A stretch of 64,000 bases of DNA. Origin: Doris montereyensis (lineage: Eukaryota > Mollusca > Gastropoda > Nudibranchia > Dorididae). Shown piece by piece: positions 26,601 through 42,943 of the stretch. The notes beneath the pieces were generated by a model. It was given only the letters and a program-made list of their open reading frames with translations, was not told the DNA's origin and ran no database searches. Positions within the stretch are counted from its first letter, which is position 1, and each line of letters starts with the position of its first letter. The position numbers and the translations under genes are program-made. The stretch is from assembly GCA_037039925.1 (NCBI GenBank), contig JAXRKP010000368.1, forward strand, positions 128,501 through 192,500, read 5' to 3'.

Positions 26601-27388
26601 TTTAACAGTAAATACTCATCATAGCTGACTTAGTCTGTTGTTAAGAAAAAAGGAAAGAAGACGCTGTGCAGACTGAAGACTCACTTTGGTCAGTTACTTT
26701 GGTTTGAATATAGAGATATGACCAACAATATTTTTATATTGTACTTTGGTCTGATGTTACTTTTTGTGGGGAAATAATGATTATATCGTGACTAAATATA
26801 GATAAATATCTTTACAGTCCTGACACAAACCTATAATCATCAGTTACGCGAGAAGTCTGTCCGGCCATAGCCTCCCATACAATCTTGCAGAAATTCCCTC
26901 TGTTTATGACTACTCCTCCAGCCTCCGTCATGGTCCTTCCTGACCATTCTTTGATATTTTTTTCCCATATTTTTGTCAGTCTTCCCTTCTAGTTTTGCCT
27001 CCAATATATGCTTTTCTAAATTGTTGTGTCTCTATGTATGTCCGAAGTATTTCAATTATTATTTTTTACGGTCTACAGTTGCCAAATTAGTGGTACTCGG
27101 TCGTACACCGTTTACAAAACTCGCTCTCATTTTTTTCTCCATTCCATTCATCCATGTAGAGTATTGGTGACCATGTTTCCTGCGGCAAGTGCGGTGGCCT
27201 GTAACGTAGAAGACAACCGCAAACATTGGGTGCATGTGGGAGAGCTGCTCAAACTACGGCATGGCAACTCGACCCAGGCCATGAGTCTGGACCAAATCAT
27301 TTCCATAGAGGACCACGAAGAAGACGAACCTGCGGTGGGAAACAACAACAACAACACTGAAACCAGCCAGCAAGTCAACGGGCGGTGA
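10730..27388 (+). CDS. PDE2A: PDE2A, 3' part: GAF-B, connecting helix, PDEase catalytic domain
   Basis: cGMP-stimulated cyclic nucleotide phosphodiesterase 2A, which hydrolyses cAMP and cGMP to 5'-monophosphates and is allosterically activated by cGMP bound to GAF-B. Fifteen constitutive exons, counting one of two alternative helix exons, give about 497 codons. GAF-B starts at [11 protein letters not shown] and holds the NK(X)nFX3DE signature (NKK...FTVFDED). A connecting helix follows (SLMYKK...LANELM). The catalytic domain carries HNWMHA (about residue 205 of this partial protein), HDIDHRG (about 245), [15 protein letters not shown] (metal-site Asp about 358) and the purine-binding Gln in ELQISF (about 409). 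The tail is acidic and Asn-rich, ending NGR. Family knowledge: the two His-containing motifs plus the late Asp hold Zn/Mg. Three exons contain an apparent 1-nt deletion (about 20391-20395, 23053-23056, 25035-25036). With these allowed for, the summed length is 1494 nt, divisible by three. The N-terminus and GAF-A are missing from the window. Confidence 0.93.
12050..12131 (+). CDS. PDE2A: PDE2A exon: GAF-B ([19 protein letters not shown])
   Basis: Acceptor AACTCCTCAG, donor GTACTC. 82 nt, entering with two codon bases and leaving AG for the following Arg. It encodes the [14 protein letters not shown]...GFRT segment, which aligns without gaps to vertebrate PDE2A GAF-B (from memory). Confidence 0.93.
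13093..13127 (+). CDS. PDE2A: PDE2A small exon: GAF-B ([11 protein letters not shown])
   Basis: A 35-nt exon with acceptor CTCTTCAG and donor GTAAGT. It encodes the central GAF strand [12 protein letters not shown]. The frame is consistent with both neighbours. Confidence 0.92.
13725..13840 (+). CDS. PDE2A: PDE2A exon: end of GAF-B with NKXnFX3DE signature
   Basis: 116 nt, acceptor CTGTTTCAG, donor GTAAGT, ending in phase 0. It encodes [11 protein letters not shown], then [12 protein letters not shown], then YCCISISH. The NK...F-x3-DE motif is the known signature of cyclic-nucleotide-binding GAF domains, so ligand binding is probably retained. The phase-0 end means either downstream helix exon can be joined directly. 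Confidence 0.93.
13961..14235 (+). mobile_element. tRNA-derived SINE in PDE2A intron
   Basis: The 5' part looks like a tRNA: an A-box-like TGGCATAGCAGTGAGGC and a canonical B box GGTTCGAATCC about 50 nt further on. A non-tRNA body follows, with GGAAAGACTTTTAACATG and GCGATGGACCAGCGTCC. This is typical of mollusc and other invertebrate SINEs. Body and end coordinates are approximate. Confidence 0.65.
14612..14780. repeat. (TTAC)n/(TACA)n microsatellite
   Basis: Tetranucleotide tract with two CACA interruptions, intronic in PDE2A. It creates an artefactual Thr-Tyr-Ile-His reading frame. Confidence 0.95.
15158..15235 (+). CDS. PDE2A: PDE2A alternative exon a: connecting helix ([14 protein letters not shown]...)
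   Basis: 78 nt, 26 codons, phase 0 at both ends, acceptor CTCACACCAG, donor GTAACT. It encodes [14 protein letters not shown], then [12 protein letters not shown]. This is the helix linking GAF-B to the catalytic domain. A second, clearly homologous exon lies 2.2 kb downstream (17447-17527). Seventeen of 26 aligned residues are identical, while most shared codons differ at the third base. The pair looks like mutually exclusive alternatives. Including both would keep frame but double the helix. Confidence 0.9.
15236..17446. other. Intron between the two alternative helix exons
   Basis: 2.2 kb, AT-rich, with (TA)n near 15340-15358, G15 at 15968-15982, and several spaced CATCACATTTGG-like motifs at about 16120-16320. 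That last patch may be a very degenerate short repeat. No further exon is recognised. Confidence 0.6.
17447..17527 (+). CDS. PDE2A: PDE2A alternative exon b: connecting helix ([14 protein letters not shown]...)
   Basis: 81 nt, 27 codons, phase 0 at both ends, acceptor GATGTGTCCAG, donor GTTAGT. It encodes [14 protein letters not shown], then [13 protein letters not shown]. It shares the SLMYKK and LANELM blocks with exon a but differs in the middle and adds one residue near the end. Conserved reading frame, conserved residues and divergent synonymous sites indicate two functional copies rather than a recent duplication. Confidence 0.9.
17528..20301. other. PDE2A intron containing a LINE remnant
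   Basis: 2.8-kb intron upstream of the linker exon. It holds a degenerate LINE 3' fragment (about 17870-18340) and otherwise AT-rich unique-looking sequence. Confidence 0.65.
17870..18340 (+). mobile_element. Degenerate non-LTR retrotransposon 3' fragment (RTE-like)
   Basis: Translated with frame changes, it gives [11 protein letters not shown], then a stretch related to YLGS..T..G..., then VISDIHSSL, and [20 protein letters not shown] followed by TEHRTSE. These match the post-RT C-terminal region seen in RTE/BovB-type LINEs (KIQAFE-KC-RRLLGI-y-EHkT). Many stops and frame breaks show it is dead. It is sense-oriented in the PDE2A intron. Confidence 0.7.
20302..20426 (+). CDS. PDE2A: PDE2A exon: linker and start of catalytic domain (1-nt frame break)
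   Basis: Acceptor AAATCTAG, strong donor GTAAGT. It encodes [18 protein letters not shown], then [12 protein letters not shown]. Read straight through, the frame after the C5 run at 20391-20395 gives [11 protein letters not shown] and ends out of phase with the next exon. With six C the exon would give [12 protein letters not shown], which aligns gaplessly to the conserved TPRSLPEDDT-type segment and joins the next exon in phase 0. I therefore read this as a 1-nt homopolymer contraction. Confidence 0.85.
20891..20961 (+). CDS. PDE2A: PDE2A exon: [20 protein letters not shown]
   Basis: 71 nt, acceptor CCATACACAG, donor GTAGGT, leaving AG for the next Arg. The LSMFEDLGF segment corresponds to LSM-x-DM-F at the start of the catalytic domain. 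It enters in phase 0 only if the upstream exon has its missing base. A second AG 11 nt inside the exon (20900-20901) could restore frame differently but would cost conserved residues. Confidence 0.88.
21535..21657 (+). CDS. PDE2A: PDE2A exon: HNWMHA catalytic motif
   Basis: 123 nt, acceptor TTCTATCACAG, donor GTAAGT. It encodes [20 protein letters not shown], then [13 protein letters not shown], then LHLQNYLE. The first His of HNWMHA is the proposed general acid and the second is a metal ligand in class I phosphodiesterases. Both are present. Confidence 0.96.
22036..22123 (+). CDS. PDE2A: PDE2A exon: [13 protein letters not shown] metal-binding motif
   Basis: 88 nt, acceptor TTTTTTCCAG, donor GTAAAG. 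It encodes [20 protein letters not shown], then TTNSFQVQS, ending in phase 0. HD is the metal-ligand pair that defines the HD superfamily. Alignment with vertebrate PDE2A is gapless. Confidence 0.96.
22124..23020. other. PDE2A intron, no other feature seen
   Basis: 897 bp of AT-rich intron between the HD-motif exon and the [11 protein letters not shown] exon. I see no repeat or coding signal beyond the splice sites. Confidence 0.7.
23021..23067 (+). CDS. PDE2A: PDE2A small exon: [12 protein letters not shown]... (1-nt frame break)
   Basis: 47 nt, acceptor TTCCGTACAG, donor GTGAGT. It encodes [12 protein letters not shown]. The rest as sequenced reads LSWR, out of phase with the next exon. 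One extra base in the GGGT of 23053-23056 would give SVME and end in phase 0, matching the conserved SSEGSVMERHH. Interpreted as a homopolymer contraction. Confidence 0.88.
23352..23636 (-). mobile_element. tRNA-derived SINE, copy 1 (antisense in PDE2A intron)
   Basis: On the - strand it starts with TGGTCCAAAGGCAAGGTGTCGG (A-box region), then GTAGGTTCAAGCCCC (B box). A body with CTAGTCCCAT and GCAGATCACAAC, then AAATTTAAAATCCTACCA, runs to an AT-rich tail. The same order and wording occur on the + strand at 50641-50965, so these are two copies of one family. Confidence 0.8.
23816..23890 (+). CDS. PDE2A: PDE2A exon: [20 protein letters not shown]
   Basis: 75 nt, 25 codons, phase 0 at both ends, acceptor CCTCGCCAG, donor GTAACT. 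The block [20 protein letters not shown] then QLSSK corresponds to RHHFAQ-ILNTxGxNIF in PDE2A. Confidence 0.95.
23891..25006. other. PDE2A intron, no other feature seen
   Basis: 1.1 kb of AT-rich intron. No repeat family or exon-like segment recognised. Confidence 0.65.
25007..25105 (+). CDS. PDE2A: PDE2A exon: [10 protein letters not shown]...[10 protein letters not shown] (1-nt frame break)
   Basis: 99 nt, acceptor GTCCACAG, donor GTAAGT. It encodes [10 protein letters not shown] in the entry frame. From the next base the conserved [18 protein letters not shown] continues in another frame. One extra G in the GG at 25035-25036 joins them (LMR-E-IIL) and gives the phase needed for the next exon. 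As sequenced, translation would stop shortly after the break. TDLAHH is a conserved PDE catalytic helix motif. Confidence 0.9.
25628..25743 (+). CDS. PDE2A: PDE2A exon: [12 protein letters not shown] metal-site Asp
   Basis: 116 nt, acceptor ATCTTTTCAG, donor GTAAGT, ending in phase 0. It encodes [16 protein letters not shown], then [20 protein letters not shown], then LIA. The Asp in SCDLSD is the late metal ligand of class I phosphodiesterases. Confidence 0.96.
25909..25935 (+). CDS. PDE2A: Candidate 27-nt microexon (LLLFDLMFK), optional cassette in PDE2A
   Basis: Between two exons that join gaplessly in phase 0 (LIA / SLVYQEFF), there is a stretch flanked by ATTAACAG and a consensus donor AAG|GTAAGTAAA. 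It is exactly nine codons with no stop. Skipping it reproduces the conserved family sequence. Including it would insert nine hydrophobic residues into a catalytic-domain helix. It may be a real alternative microexon or a decoy site pair. Confidence 0.4.
26224..26369 (+). CDS. PDE2A: PDE2A exon: [11 protein letters not shown] and glutamine-switch ELQISF
   Basis: 146 nt, acceptor CTCATCCCCTAG, donor GTTTGT. It encodes [18 protein letters not shown], then [20 protein letters not shown], then [11 protein letters not shown]. The Gln of ELQISF is the invariant purine-selective residue and the Phe two residues later is the base clamp. Both are present. Confidence 0.96.
26370..27159. other. Last PDE2A intron, no other feature seen
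   Basis: 790 bp of AT-rich intron before the terminal exon. Confidence 0.7.
27160..27388 (+). CDS. PDE2A: PDE2A terminal exon: [10 protein letters not shown]...NRKHW and acidic/Asn tail
   Basis: Acceptor ATCCATGTAG, stop TGA at 27386-27388. It encodes [18 protein letters not shown], then DNRKHWVHV, which match the end of the PDE2A catalytic domain (FP-A...NR-HW). A family-variable tail follows with [18 protein letters not shown] and ends NGR. The exon is more GC-rich than its flanks. Confidence 0.94.
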
Positions 27389-28002
27389 ATCGACATTGAC
27401 AGGAGCTCGCTCGTACAAACTAAGACTGCCGTCAAAACCTAACCAGCTGTAAGCCATGTCCAAGTCTTCTGTCGCAGCCTAAAGTCTCTGTCTGTCTGAT
27501 TGGAGGATGATCATTACAGCCCACAGTATGAAGCCCTCTTCTGCTGGATGGTGGTGCCCTGTGTACTTTTTTTTCTTGTTTTTACACTCAATGCGACTAC
27601 ACCCACAATGTTGTATTTGTGATAACATTATGATGATTATGATGATGAGACCCCTGATACTAGTTCCGTATGTTATGTTGTGTCAAAGCATAATAGTTGC
27701 TGATTATTCCATCCTATCTTGCTCACTCAATGCCAGTTCTATTGTTCTATTGCCAGACGAAATAGAATTGTATGAGAAAAGGGGGGAACTGGCCGCAGAT
27801 GTAGCTGGTACAGTCACCAACGTAATAGGTAAAGAGCTTTTACTGAAGTGGATGATTTTTTTGCTTTTAAAAGTTTTCTTGGCTCCATGCTTGTACAATG
27901 GAAATAGTGATTGACCCAGAGACGTACGTACAACCACTAATGATAATGTGATATTTGATATACATAATTTGATCCTCAGTTCTTTAGATATTGAGAGATA
28001 GA

Positions 28003-28115
28003 GCAAGAGAAAGTGAGAGAGTGAGAAAGAGAGAGAGAGATAAGGAAAGAAATAGAGAGAGGGAGAGATGGACAGACAGACAGACAGACAAAAGAGACAG
28101 ACAGAAAGAGAGACA
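28003..28115. repeat. (GAGA)/(GACA) microsatellite
   Basis: Imperfect GA and GACA repeats, possibly within the PDE2A 3' UTR. Confidence 0.85.
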
Positions 28116-29324
28116 GACAAAGATGGATTTTTAATCTTCACTCATTTTAGTTTCAGGAAATTTTTAATATTTTATGCAGGTACGGAAAGAGTGAGAATGA
28201 GTTTGGATTTGTTTGCTCTTGTTTTCAAACGTTCTATAATAATCGATGACAGTCATAACAGCCTCAACTACTTCCTTTTAATATCTCATCTTCCGTTTTT
28301 CATTTCCTTCCTTTGTCCCCCACCCCTTCACCCCCGCACTCAGCCACTCAATCAATTTGTTATCAGGTGTGTGTTTCTTTTGAGTAGCAAATAATGCTGA
28401 GCACATGATTTTGATGAAGGAGTTTATAGTTGCGATTTTACAATGCCACATTAATCATATTGGACTGAAAGTATGTCTAAAAAAATTGACCCTGATAAAC
28501 CACAAACACTTGTTAATACACTCATTTTGCCTGGAACAAAACTTTTTTTTACCAGATCACTTTGTAATCACTATTTAAATATATGTGATCTTCATTTGAT
28601 ACTTTGATCATTTGGACAAATGTTTTGAGTTTAAACCTTTTTGGTCATTTAGCTATGTATACGCAAATCTGGCCATATGAAACTATATATGTAAATTGCA
28701 TTTTGATCGGCACATCATTGTCTCTCACTCTTTGACTCTCAATATTAATGAATTTTATCCATTCTTTGCTCATTTACTTTGTTTCATATGATTACTTTGT
28801 ATAAGGTTATCTAAATTGAATTGAACAAGTAAGGTCAGTAATACCAATACCTCCTTGAACAATCGCTCCGTTTTTATTTTGAAGTTGGCAATTGCGTTTG
28901 GAACCCGTAGATTAGATCGTTACACAGGGACATTCTCTGTTCTCAACACAAACCACAGTTTGGGTCTATTTGGGGAAAATTTGTATCAATCATTTTGAGG
29001 TTAAGACTTAGTGTTTTATGTTAATGTTTTGCATTGTTTTTTAAACTATGTTTCCAGATACAATGTTTACAAGTCCATGCATTTCACAGTCCGGACTGAT
29101 ATGATTGTTGAAAAAAAGATGTGAAAATATGCTTGGTTTATATGTGTGATTGTGTTTGTGTCCAATACGTGTCCAAAGGATGATTTGGAGTTTTTATCAA
29201 TTCTTTGTTGTTGGTTTTTTTTCCTCATACATTGTTTTATTGACTTCCTATCGCATAATATTTCATATCTATCTTGAATCCACAATGGACATTGTTTTAT
29301 TGCTGGCGAGAAAAGTTGGCTTTT

Positions 29325-29577
<253 letters not shown>

Positions 29578-31483
29578 TCTGCTCTTGTTATATTTGCTTC
29601 TTTTTTCTTCTCTTTTTTAGACCATTTAAAGATTTTAAAGATTGTCAATGGTTTCTGAAAGATGAAAGTACTGTATGGATATTGTATTTCCAGAATTATT
29701 TAAATTCAAGGTATACGTTTCTCTTCTTTAGCTTTGCCTTATTTAGAAAGGAACAATCAAGAAAAGTGATGAAATAAAAATTATCTCATGTATAATATGC
29801 TCAACTGTTAAGGTCATTTGGTCTTAAATTTGATTAAGTGCACCAGTTTTTGTGGTGCATGCAATTTGTTCTGTTTTATACATATTTATATTTATGTCTT
29901 TTATCTTCCCTTTTTATTTTTTATTTGCAATGAATTTGTCAATGGGCAATATTATTGAGCCTTCTCTTCCATCCCCTGCTTTTGTCAATCTCTGTCACTG
30001 TCATCAGTCATAAATTAATCTGCATTAATTTTTCTTTTACCTTTGCAACTAGCATAAAATTATTTAAATTGAATTTGCAATTACTTTGCTACAGAAAGTT
30101 TTCTTTTTTTTCTTAAATTTTCAAGGACTGTTTATGATCTGTATTTAATCATATATCATACAAAAAAACAATATTTATTCATTAACCTTTTTGCTTTCAT
30201 AACATGCACTGATGTATTCAGCTTCTCCATTAAAATTGCTAAGATTTACCATTAAAGTATCTGATAGAGCATTGATTCCATTTGACTTACCAATTTGACT
30301 ATCTTGTTAGAAATAAAATATATGGAAAGTATTAGAAAATGTACACAGGATATTTTTTTCCATATCCATGGAATTACTTATCAAGAAATTGTGTCAATAC
30401 CTTAATCCTTCAGCTCTGAGATTTTTTCTAGCTTTTCTCTTGGGGAATAATACTCAGGGTAAAATCTCATCAAGATAAGCTATTATGATTAATTAATATT
30501 CAATATCAATCAATAATAATAATATACAGTACATATTATACCCAGAAGTCTTGTGTTTGAGAAAACCATATGTCTTTATACAGCTTCTTTCTTTAACTTA
30601 TTCAGCATCATGTATATATGAAACAAACAAAACACAACAAGGGTTATTGGGATTAAATCATGTTTATTTCATCTGACAAAGCACTTGATCTTTTATTTCA
30701 TTATGTTATTCTCACTCTTAATTTTGTGCAATGCTTGATAATAATAATAATAATAGCATTCAAAAAGGTAGGCCTACATGAGGCAGAAAAAGAGAAATAT
30801 AAAGTCAGGCTTATTTACACTGATTTACAGTTATAGTGATGGCAACAATTAGTTGTTGTTTTTTAAGTTCTCTTGAATTATTTGACAGGCTCAGTGAGCT
30901 TTTGTTCCTTGGCTACAATGATGTGTTCACAAGTAATCAAAGTTATGTTATGCTAATGACTAAACACCTGTCACTTTAATCAGCTGGTAATAAGAGGTAA
31001 CCCACAGGCTGGCTTTGGTAGGTTTTTAAACAAATCTGATAAAGGGATATTGCCATGGGAGCCTCCTTCTGAGAGTTAGATTCGTGTTGGCATTTTTTTT
31101 GACACAGAAAACATTTCCTGAAGCTCCATGAAAGATTATGAATTCTCATTACATTTATAACATAGAGTGTAAGTTAGAATTATTCCACTTTGATAATCCA
31201 AGTACAGAGTGGGTTACCTTAAAAATTATTTTATCTCATCCAGCTGATCAAATTCATTTGCAACTTTGTACTTACATTGACTATTCTGATTCACAAACTT
31301 CAAGCAAACTCTCACTTTTTTTCTCACTTCCTTGTTGATTTCTTTTTCTTTTCTATTCTTTTAACGTTATTCCTTTGTTTTCTCTTGATCAGTGTTAGAC
31401 ATAGGTGCACCCACTGAAATGAAGTTTGATATGTATGTTGTCAAGCCTGTCTAGTTTGTGGTGATTGTCCTAGGCCAGATATT

Positions 31484-31604
31484 ATTATTACTATTATTAT
31501 AATTATTATTATTATTATTATTATGAACAAAACCTTCATCACTATGTTACAATACTTTTAATTTGAATTCAGAACTGGGTTTATTATTATTATTATTATT
31601 ATCG
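31484..31604. repeat. (ATT)n microsatellite, two blocks
   Basis: Two ATT trinucleotide blocks at about 31484-31524 and 31580-31604, separated by unique sequence. Confidence 0.85.
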
Positions 31605-32547
31605 TTATGAATTTTTAAATTTATTTTTTTTATTCTGCGCTGTCTCTTTCCTCTCTCATTAGATCACATTTGATTTCAGTTCTTAATGTTCCACTCTCAC
31701 ACATGTTTGATGCCACATTGCATCCTCACCCTGTGCATTTTTAACTAACAGCTCTTTTTTATGCTCCTCCTTTTCATCTGCTGCAAGCACACCATTTCGG
31801 ATATTTTTTATTATTTTTTTTGTTTTTGTTTCTGTTCTGCTTTATGAATTAAAGTTTTCATTATTAGATAGAAATTGTCTTTCTAAACTTACTCACAACT
31901 TTTTGTCGTAATATATGGTTGTGTCAAGGCAGATAGATTGTGCTGTGGGTTTTGTTTTGTTTTTTGGGGGGCGGAGTGGCTTGCATGCGGATTTTGTTTT
32001 GTTTTTTTTTACTTTCTTTTATTTTTTTGTTTTATGGAAGGGGAAAATGTTTGTTTTTGTTTGATTTGTTGCTTTTGTGCAGTTTTTAGTTGTTCTGTTG
32101 TGTTGTGGGGGGGGGGGGGGTGTTATGTCATTTTTGACAGGGAGATTGCTGACTTGTTTATTGGGTTATTTTATTTACAAAATTAAGAGGAAACAATATG
32201 ATATAAGGTCTTTTATCACTGAATTTGCTTTATCACATTGCCTTAAAAGCATCATTTTGTCAGTTGAGTCAAACGGGTAATGAAGATTTTCTACAGTTTA
32301 GCTGGTGAAGAGTGAAATTGACTGCACACAATGAATCTGAGTTTGAACTATCACAAGTCCCACAATTTCACATCATAGTTCATTTTACGTTCACTATTAT
32401 ATCTATTAGTGGAACCTAATTAAACTGCACTGCTATGCTTACTGAATGTCCATTTGGTAGAAATCTCCATCTTCGTTAAATATTTTTTTTAAAACAAAAT
32501 ATTAGTAAGGTAACTTTGTGCCTTTCTTGAAATGATCACCCAGTTGT

Positions 32548-33000
32548 ATGAAAAGAAAACTATTCAATCAATGTGTGTTCTCCATTATGACATACGGGTA
32601 CCAAACCTGGTCACTCAAGTCACTGTAAAAAAAAAAAAAGAAGAAAAACTGCAAATCACCCAAAAAGCAATGAAGAGAAAATGCTACATATCAGACTCAT
32701 GTCTGCGTTGAAATAAGAATAAGATTAAGAATAGGAGTCATGGATGTCCTTAAACACTCGCTGAGACAAAAGTGGCAATAGGCTGGCCATATAGCAATAT
32801 TTAAAGGTAATAGATGGACAAAAAGATGTACAGAATGGCAGCCAAGAAGTAGACACAGAAACCAAGGAAGACCACCGACAAGATGGCATGGTGGCATAAA
32901 ATAAAATACATGGGCGCAACGTGGCAGAGGAAAACTGGTAACAGAACTCACTGGAAGGAAGAAATCTGCAGAGGATTACAACCTGCAATGGATGGGTGAC
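32548..33000 (+). mobile_element. Degenerate LINE 3' end (RTE-like)
   Basis: In shifting frames the sequence gives KRKLFNQCVL, MTYGYQTWSL, then further on wording equivalent to RWTKRCTEWQPRS, RNQGRPPTRWHG and WKEEICRG. This is the familiar C-terminal part of RTE-type LINEs (MTYG-ETW ... RWT-R-TEWQPR ... RGRP--RW). Numerous stops and an A-run indicate an inactive 5'-truncated copy. Confidence 0.75.
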
Positions 33001-33175
33001 ACCTAATCATCAACCATCATCATCTTTGTGTTTCTATGTCAGCAAGAAGTAAAGCATAGGGCAGTAGACAATTGTAATTGGTAATGTTTCCTCCATCACC
33101 ATAGCATTGAATAGCAGTAAAAGATGGACTAAAATATTTGGCTAGGTATATTTGGGCTGTATACCCCTGGTCCAA

Positions 33176-33265
33176 GGCTATTTAGGCTGAAGGGTTACAC
33201 GAAACGTCACATGTTCGTTCTGTCTTTATTGGTAGAGTTGTCACTTATTGTCGTTTATCACTTAT
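33176..33265. repeat. Single-arm copy of the foldback element found at 37006-37228
   Basis: Contains GGGTTACACGAAACGTCACA and TGTTCGTTCTGTCTTTATTG, then GTAGAGTTGTCACTTATTGT and CGTTTATCACTT. These match, in order, one arm of the palindrome 3.8 kb downstream. Confidence 0.75.
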
Positions 33266-36160
33266 TTGGTACATTGTATCCTCAACACACCTACCAACTC
33301 TAGACAAGCCAGGAATAAGCAACAGGAAAAAAACATTCTGAACTTTTGCATTTAACTTCGAGAGCTGCAAACAATATTACAGAAATTATTGTCATCACCT
33401 CCCTACCACTTACTTAGATACCACCCCACCCTCTCCCATGCATAATACTAATACAAACATAATCGACGAGTATATCAATAATATCTTTGTGGTTCAGGTT
33501 CATAGTAAGCATATATGAGTTTGTCCGAGCGCTACCTGTATGTAAGAATATAATCAGGTACATTATAAGGAACAGTTTAATAAAGAATATTCTCTTTATA
33601 TTTCTCCTCTTTATAAAAAACACTCAGTCAGGTACAAGTGTGGGCAGTTGGCGGGTGCTACTGGTAGGTCCTGCTTCTTTCCTTTTACCCCTTTTATTTA
33701 TCCCTTCATCTCGCTGTTTCCTTTTAATCCACACTGAGATCACTACAAATGGTGGATGGGGTAAATTCCAATTAAACAAGAACAATGTGTCATTAGGGGA
33801 TTACCTAGATTGACCAAATTATTGCAAATTGTCATTTTCAAGTTTGTCAGACATAATAAACCTCTCCCTCTTCCTTCACCTTCTTCTACTTCTACCCCCT
33901 TTTTTACGTCCAGCCAACAGTGTCACTGTCAGTTTGAAACTTTATTCTGCAACTATGAGGAAGACAACATTTGTCTTAAGATGAAATCTGTCAGTCAGTG
34001 AGCCAAAAATGACACAGATTATCAATAAGCATAATAGGAGTGTCTCCATCTCTAGAACAAGAATGCCCAGAGGTAATGGTGAATCATGATTTATCTTTAT
34101 ACAGTACTGCACATGAATCTCGAACACAAAAACATGAATTTATATTTTATAGCCTTCTCAAAATTATTCTCTAGATCTGATTTTAATCCCTCTATGTACT
34201 TTGTACCAGCAATACGGCTTTTTTGCCAAAAATGGGACAAATCTAGTCTATCATACTAATGGATAGGGCAGTTCATTCCGTCACAATGATACCATCAAAG
34301 AAGCTCAGTATCCATTCTTTGAATTTGTACAATTTTTTTAGAAACGATACACAGGCCTATCTTTCAACATAGCTATTATAAAAAATGTATGATAAAAGCC
34401 AGAAATATTATCTCAAAAATGGGAAGTTGGTACTCATTTTGATCGTCACAATAAACCCTATCCAAAAAAATCTTTCTTCAGGATCCATTATGAAAATTGC
34501 CTTATATCAGCTGGAAAATACGGGATATATTCCGCGCACCTATCATCAAAAGTCACCATCTCAAAATGAGTAAAAAGGTGCTGGTGCACTTGAAGCAGTG
34601 TCGATAAGAAGAAGTTGAGAGTGTCCCAAGGTTTTATGATGTTTCAAAATATTATCCTACTCTTTTCATAGGTTTATGGGGAAAATTATATTCAAATAAC
34701 AGAAAAAAGAGAAAAATACGATTTTCTCAAAATATCGTTTTTTGTTCATTATTTCCGATTTATTTATTTCTCAACGTATCTTCATGAAATTTGGTATGAA
34801 TGATGAATGGGGGGGGGGGGTGATCACATGCTTTTTTCAATATGTAATATAGTTTTGTAAAAATTGGGACTTTTTATACAATATTTTTGTATATTTTTGG
34901 GTGTTCTCATATGCTATTTTCAAAAATTCATAAAAACAAAAATTACTAAGGAAACAAAAATCTGATGTGATCAAATTTAGATATTGTATCAAATAAGGAG
35001 TGTGCCAAGTTTGAAAGAAATTGGTTGAAAAATGTAGAAGCCTATCAATATTGAAGTTGGCGAAATATTGGGACAAAATCAAGATGGCCACCATTTCCAT
35101 GGCAACCGGAAGCATTAGAAAGAAGACAACGACCTATTTCAATTCTGCACACCATGTCCATTACACCTATACATAAGTTAAATTTATAGGAACAAACAGG
35201 AAAATGTTCACAAACACTGTCTTGATACGGTGCTGATGATATACACATTCTCCCCATCGTTCATAGTCATAGCATCTTGAGTTTGGTTTGAATGTATCTT
35301 TTTCTTTGACTTGGGCAATGTGACTGAACAGACAAGTGCTGAGTGAATAAACTCTGAATTGAATATTAAGTAAATCTGATATAAGTTTTCAACGAGTGTA
35401 TAAATTCAAATATTTCATTTATATGTCAATTTTGGAGTTTTTGGTATCATTCTTCTTATCTTTTTTTAAAATTCGAAAACAATGAGTGCATTCCGACTCC
35501 TCAAAAGTAAATAGCAAGTAGCAAGCATTTGTGTTGATTTTAGCCTTTTAGTCCGAATTTCCGGGCTCACCAATATATTCCAGCAGCCATCCACTGTGAC
35601 ATAATCACATTCAACAGTCAAAGCGAAAGGCATTCTTTATCTGGGGTTGTAGATCAAATACCAATCAGAGACAAGAATTGAAAATTGGATTTTGGACCCC
35701 AGAGTTTTGAGAGACTACTCAATAATAAGTTTATGAACGTACATTTGATCATTTTTTAAGACGTATCTCATATCCCATTTATTATATCGGGACGTTGGTG
35801 TTTAGACAGGTTCACTGACAGTATGTATCATAATGGGACCCATGGTCCCTTTTTTTAAACTTCATTTTTAAAAGCAAACTTATAGACCTACATGTTATTA
35901 CATGAAGTCTATTTATTTAGATTACAAACCTGCAGGTTGAATAAAAATAGTAATGTTGAAGTAAACAAAGAGGAACACAAATTCATGGCCTTGGCAATTT
36001 TTATTAATGATTGGTGATGAGATAAACACAAATGAAATCAAGAACATGACACACAAATAGTATTTCCAAATAAAACTTTATTTCAGGTCTTCCCCAACAA
36101 TTGAAATTTTTTAAAAAGCAATAACGAAAATAAAAGAAACAAACTGAACGAAAAATTAAA

Positions 36161-41684
<5,524 letters not shown>

Positions 41685-42943
41685 ATTTTGAATATTTTGT
41701 AATTATTCTCAGTTGAGAGTCCTCTTCCTATTCTTTTAAATCGTATGCGGGATGCAGGGCAAACAGATTAGAAGGCCTCGATCTAGTCTAGAGATATTAT
41801 TCTACTGTTTAAATGTGAATAGAGAAAAACGAAACAATAAAGTGTCTAGATCTAGCTCTATATATCGAGATCAAAATAAATAGATCATCCAGATATATTT
41901 AAAATTCTAGCTGTCTACTAACTAGATCTAATTTACATTTAGTCTGCGTCTAGATCTAGAATATGGATCTAGATTCTAAATCTCATCTATTTTTCCTTTC
42001 ATAATAATTTGATGAAGCTATAGATCTACATGTACTTCCGACAGTAGAGTGTAGAGTGGTCAATCCGTCACAGTAACATTTCACCTTCTTGGTACTCATC
42101 TTTCAGACTGCTTTGCTGTCGTCATTCATGCACATTCTTCCAGGTATTCTTCGCTTTTCTTCTTTTACTTTTCTTTCGCAGTTGATTTACTGTAACAGTC
42201 TTCTTCTTTTCGTTTTGGTTGTGGGGGGGGGGGGGTTCTGTGGTAAAACACAGCGTTTGGCATATTCTAATTTGCAGAATACGGTACGTTTCTGAAAATG
42301 AATGCACACTTAAAACCATCACTTGGCTATATATTATTTTTTACATGACATCAGTTTCACATATGTGAATGACTGTGTAACCAGCCTAAGTTATACAGAA
42401 AGTTAACAAGATCGAAGAAGCTAAAAGCTAACAACAAATTTCATGGCTTCATCATGTAATCAAATCTTTCAAACTTAAGTCTAAAGAATGATGAGTCTCG
42501 CAAATTCAACCAATAGCCTAAATTGGCAAGCATTCACTTTTTTAACGAGATGTAAAAAAAACATAAAGAAAAGAAAAGGCCAAATGTTGTGAAACCAAAT
42601 GCATGTCTGTAATGTACATTGATTTGCAAGCCAAAAGTGTGGTCTACCCACATACTAATAGATTTCAATAGCAGAGTATAATCAAATGATTTTCATGAAG
42701 TTGTTGATTGCATGTATAGATAGATATATAGTTTTGTTGCTCCATCACATTAGATGAACATTGTTCATAACAAAATAAGAGAATGAGGAAACTGAAGAAG
42801 CAGAAGATAGGAGAGGGAGGAAATAGAAATAAGAGATAGGTGTGAGAGAGAGGGGGAGAGGAGAGGATAGAGACATAGAGAGGGTGGAGAGGGAGATAAA
42901 TAATTTAATGGAAACAAAGAGGTATATATGAGGTAGAGAGGAG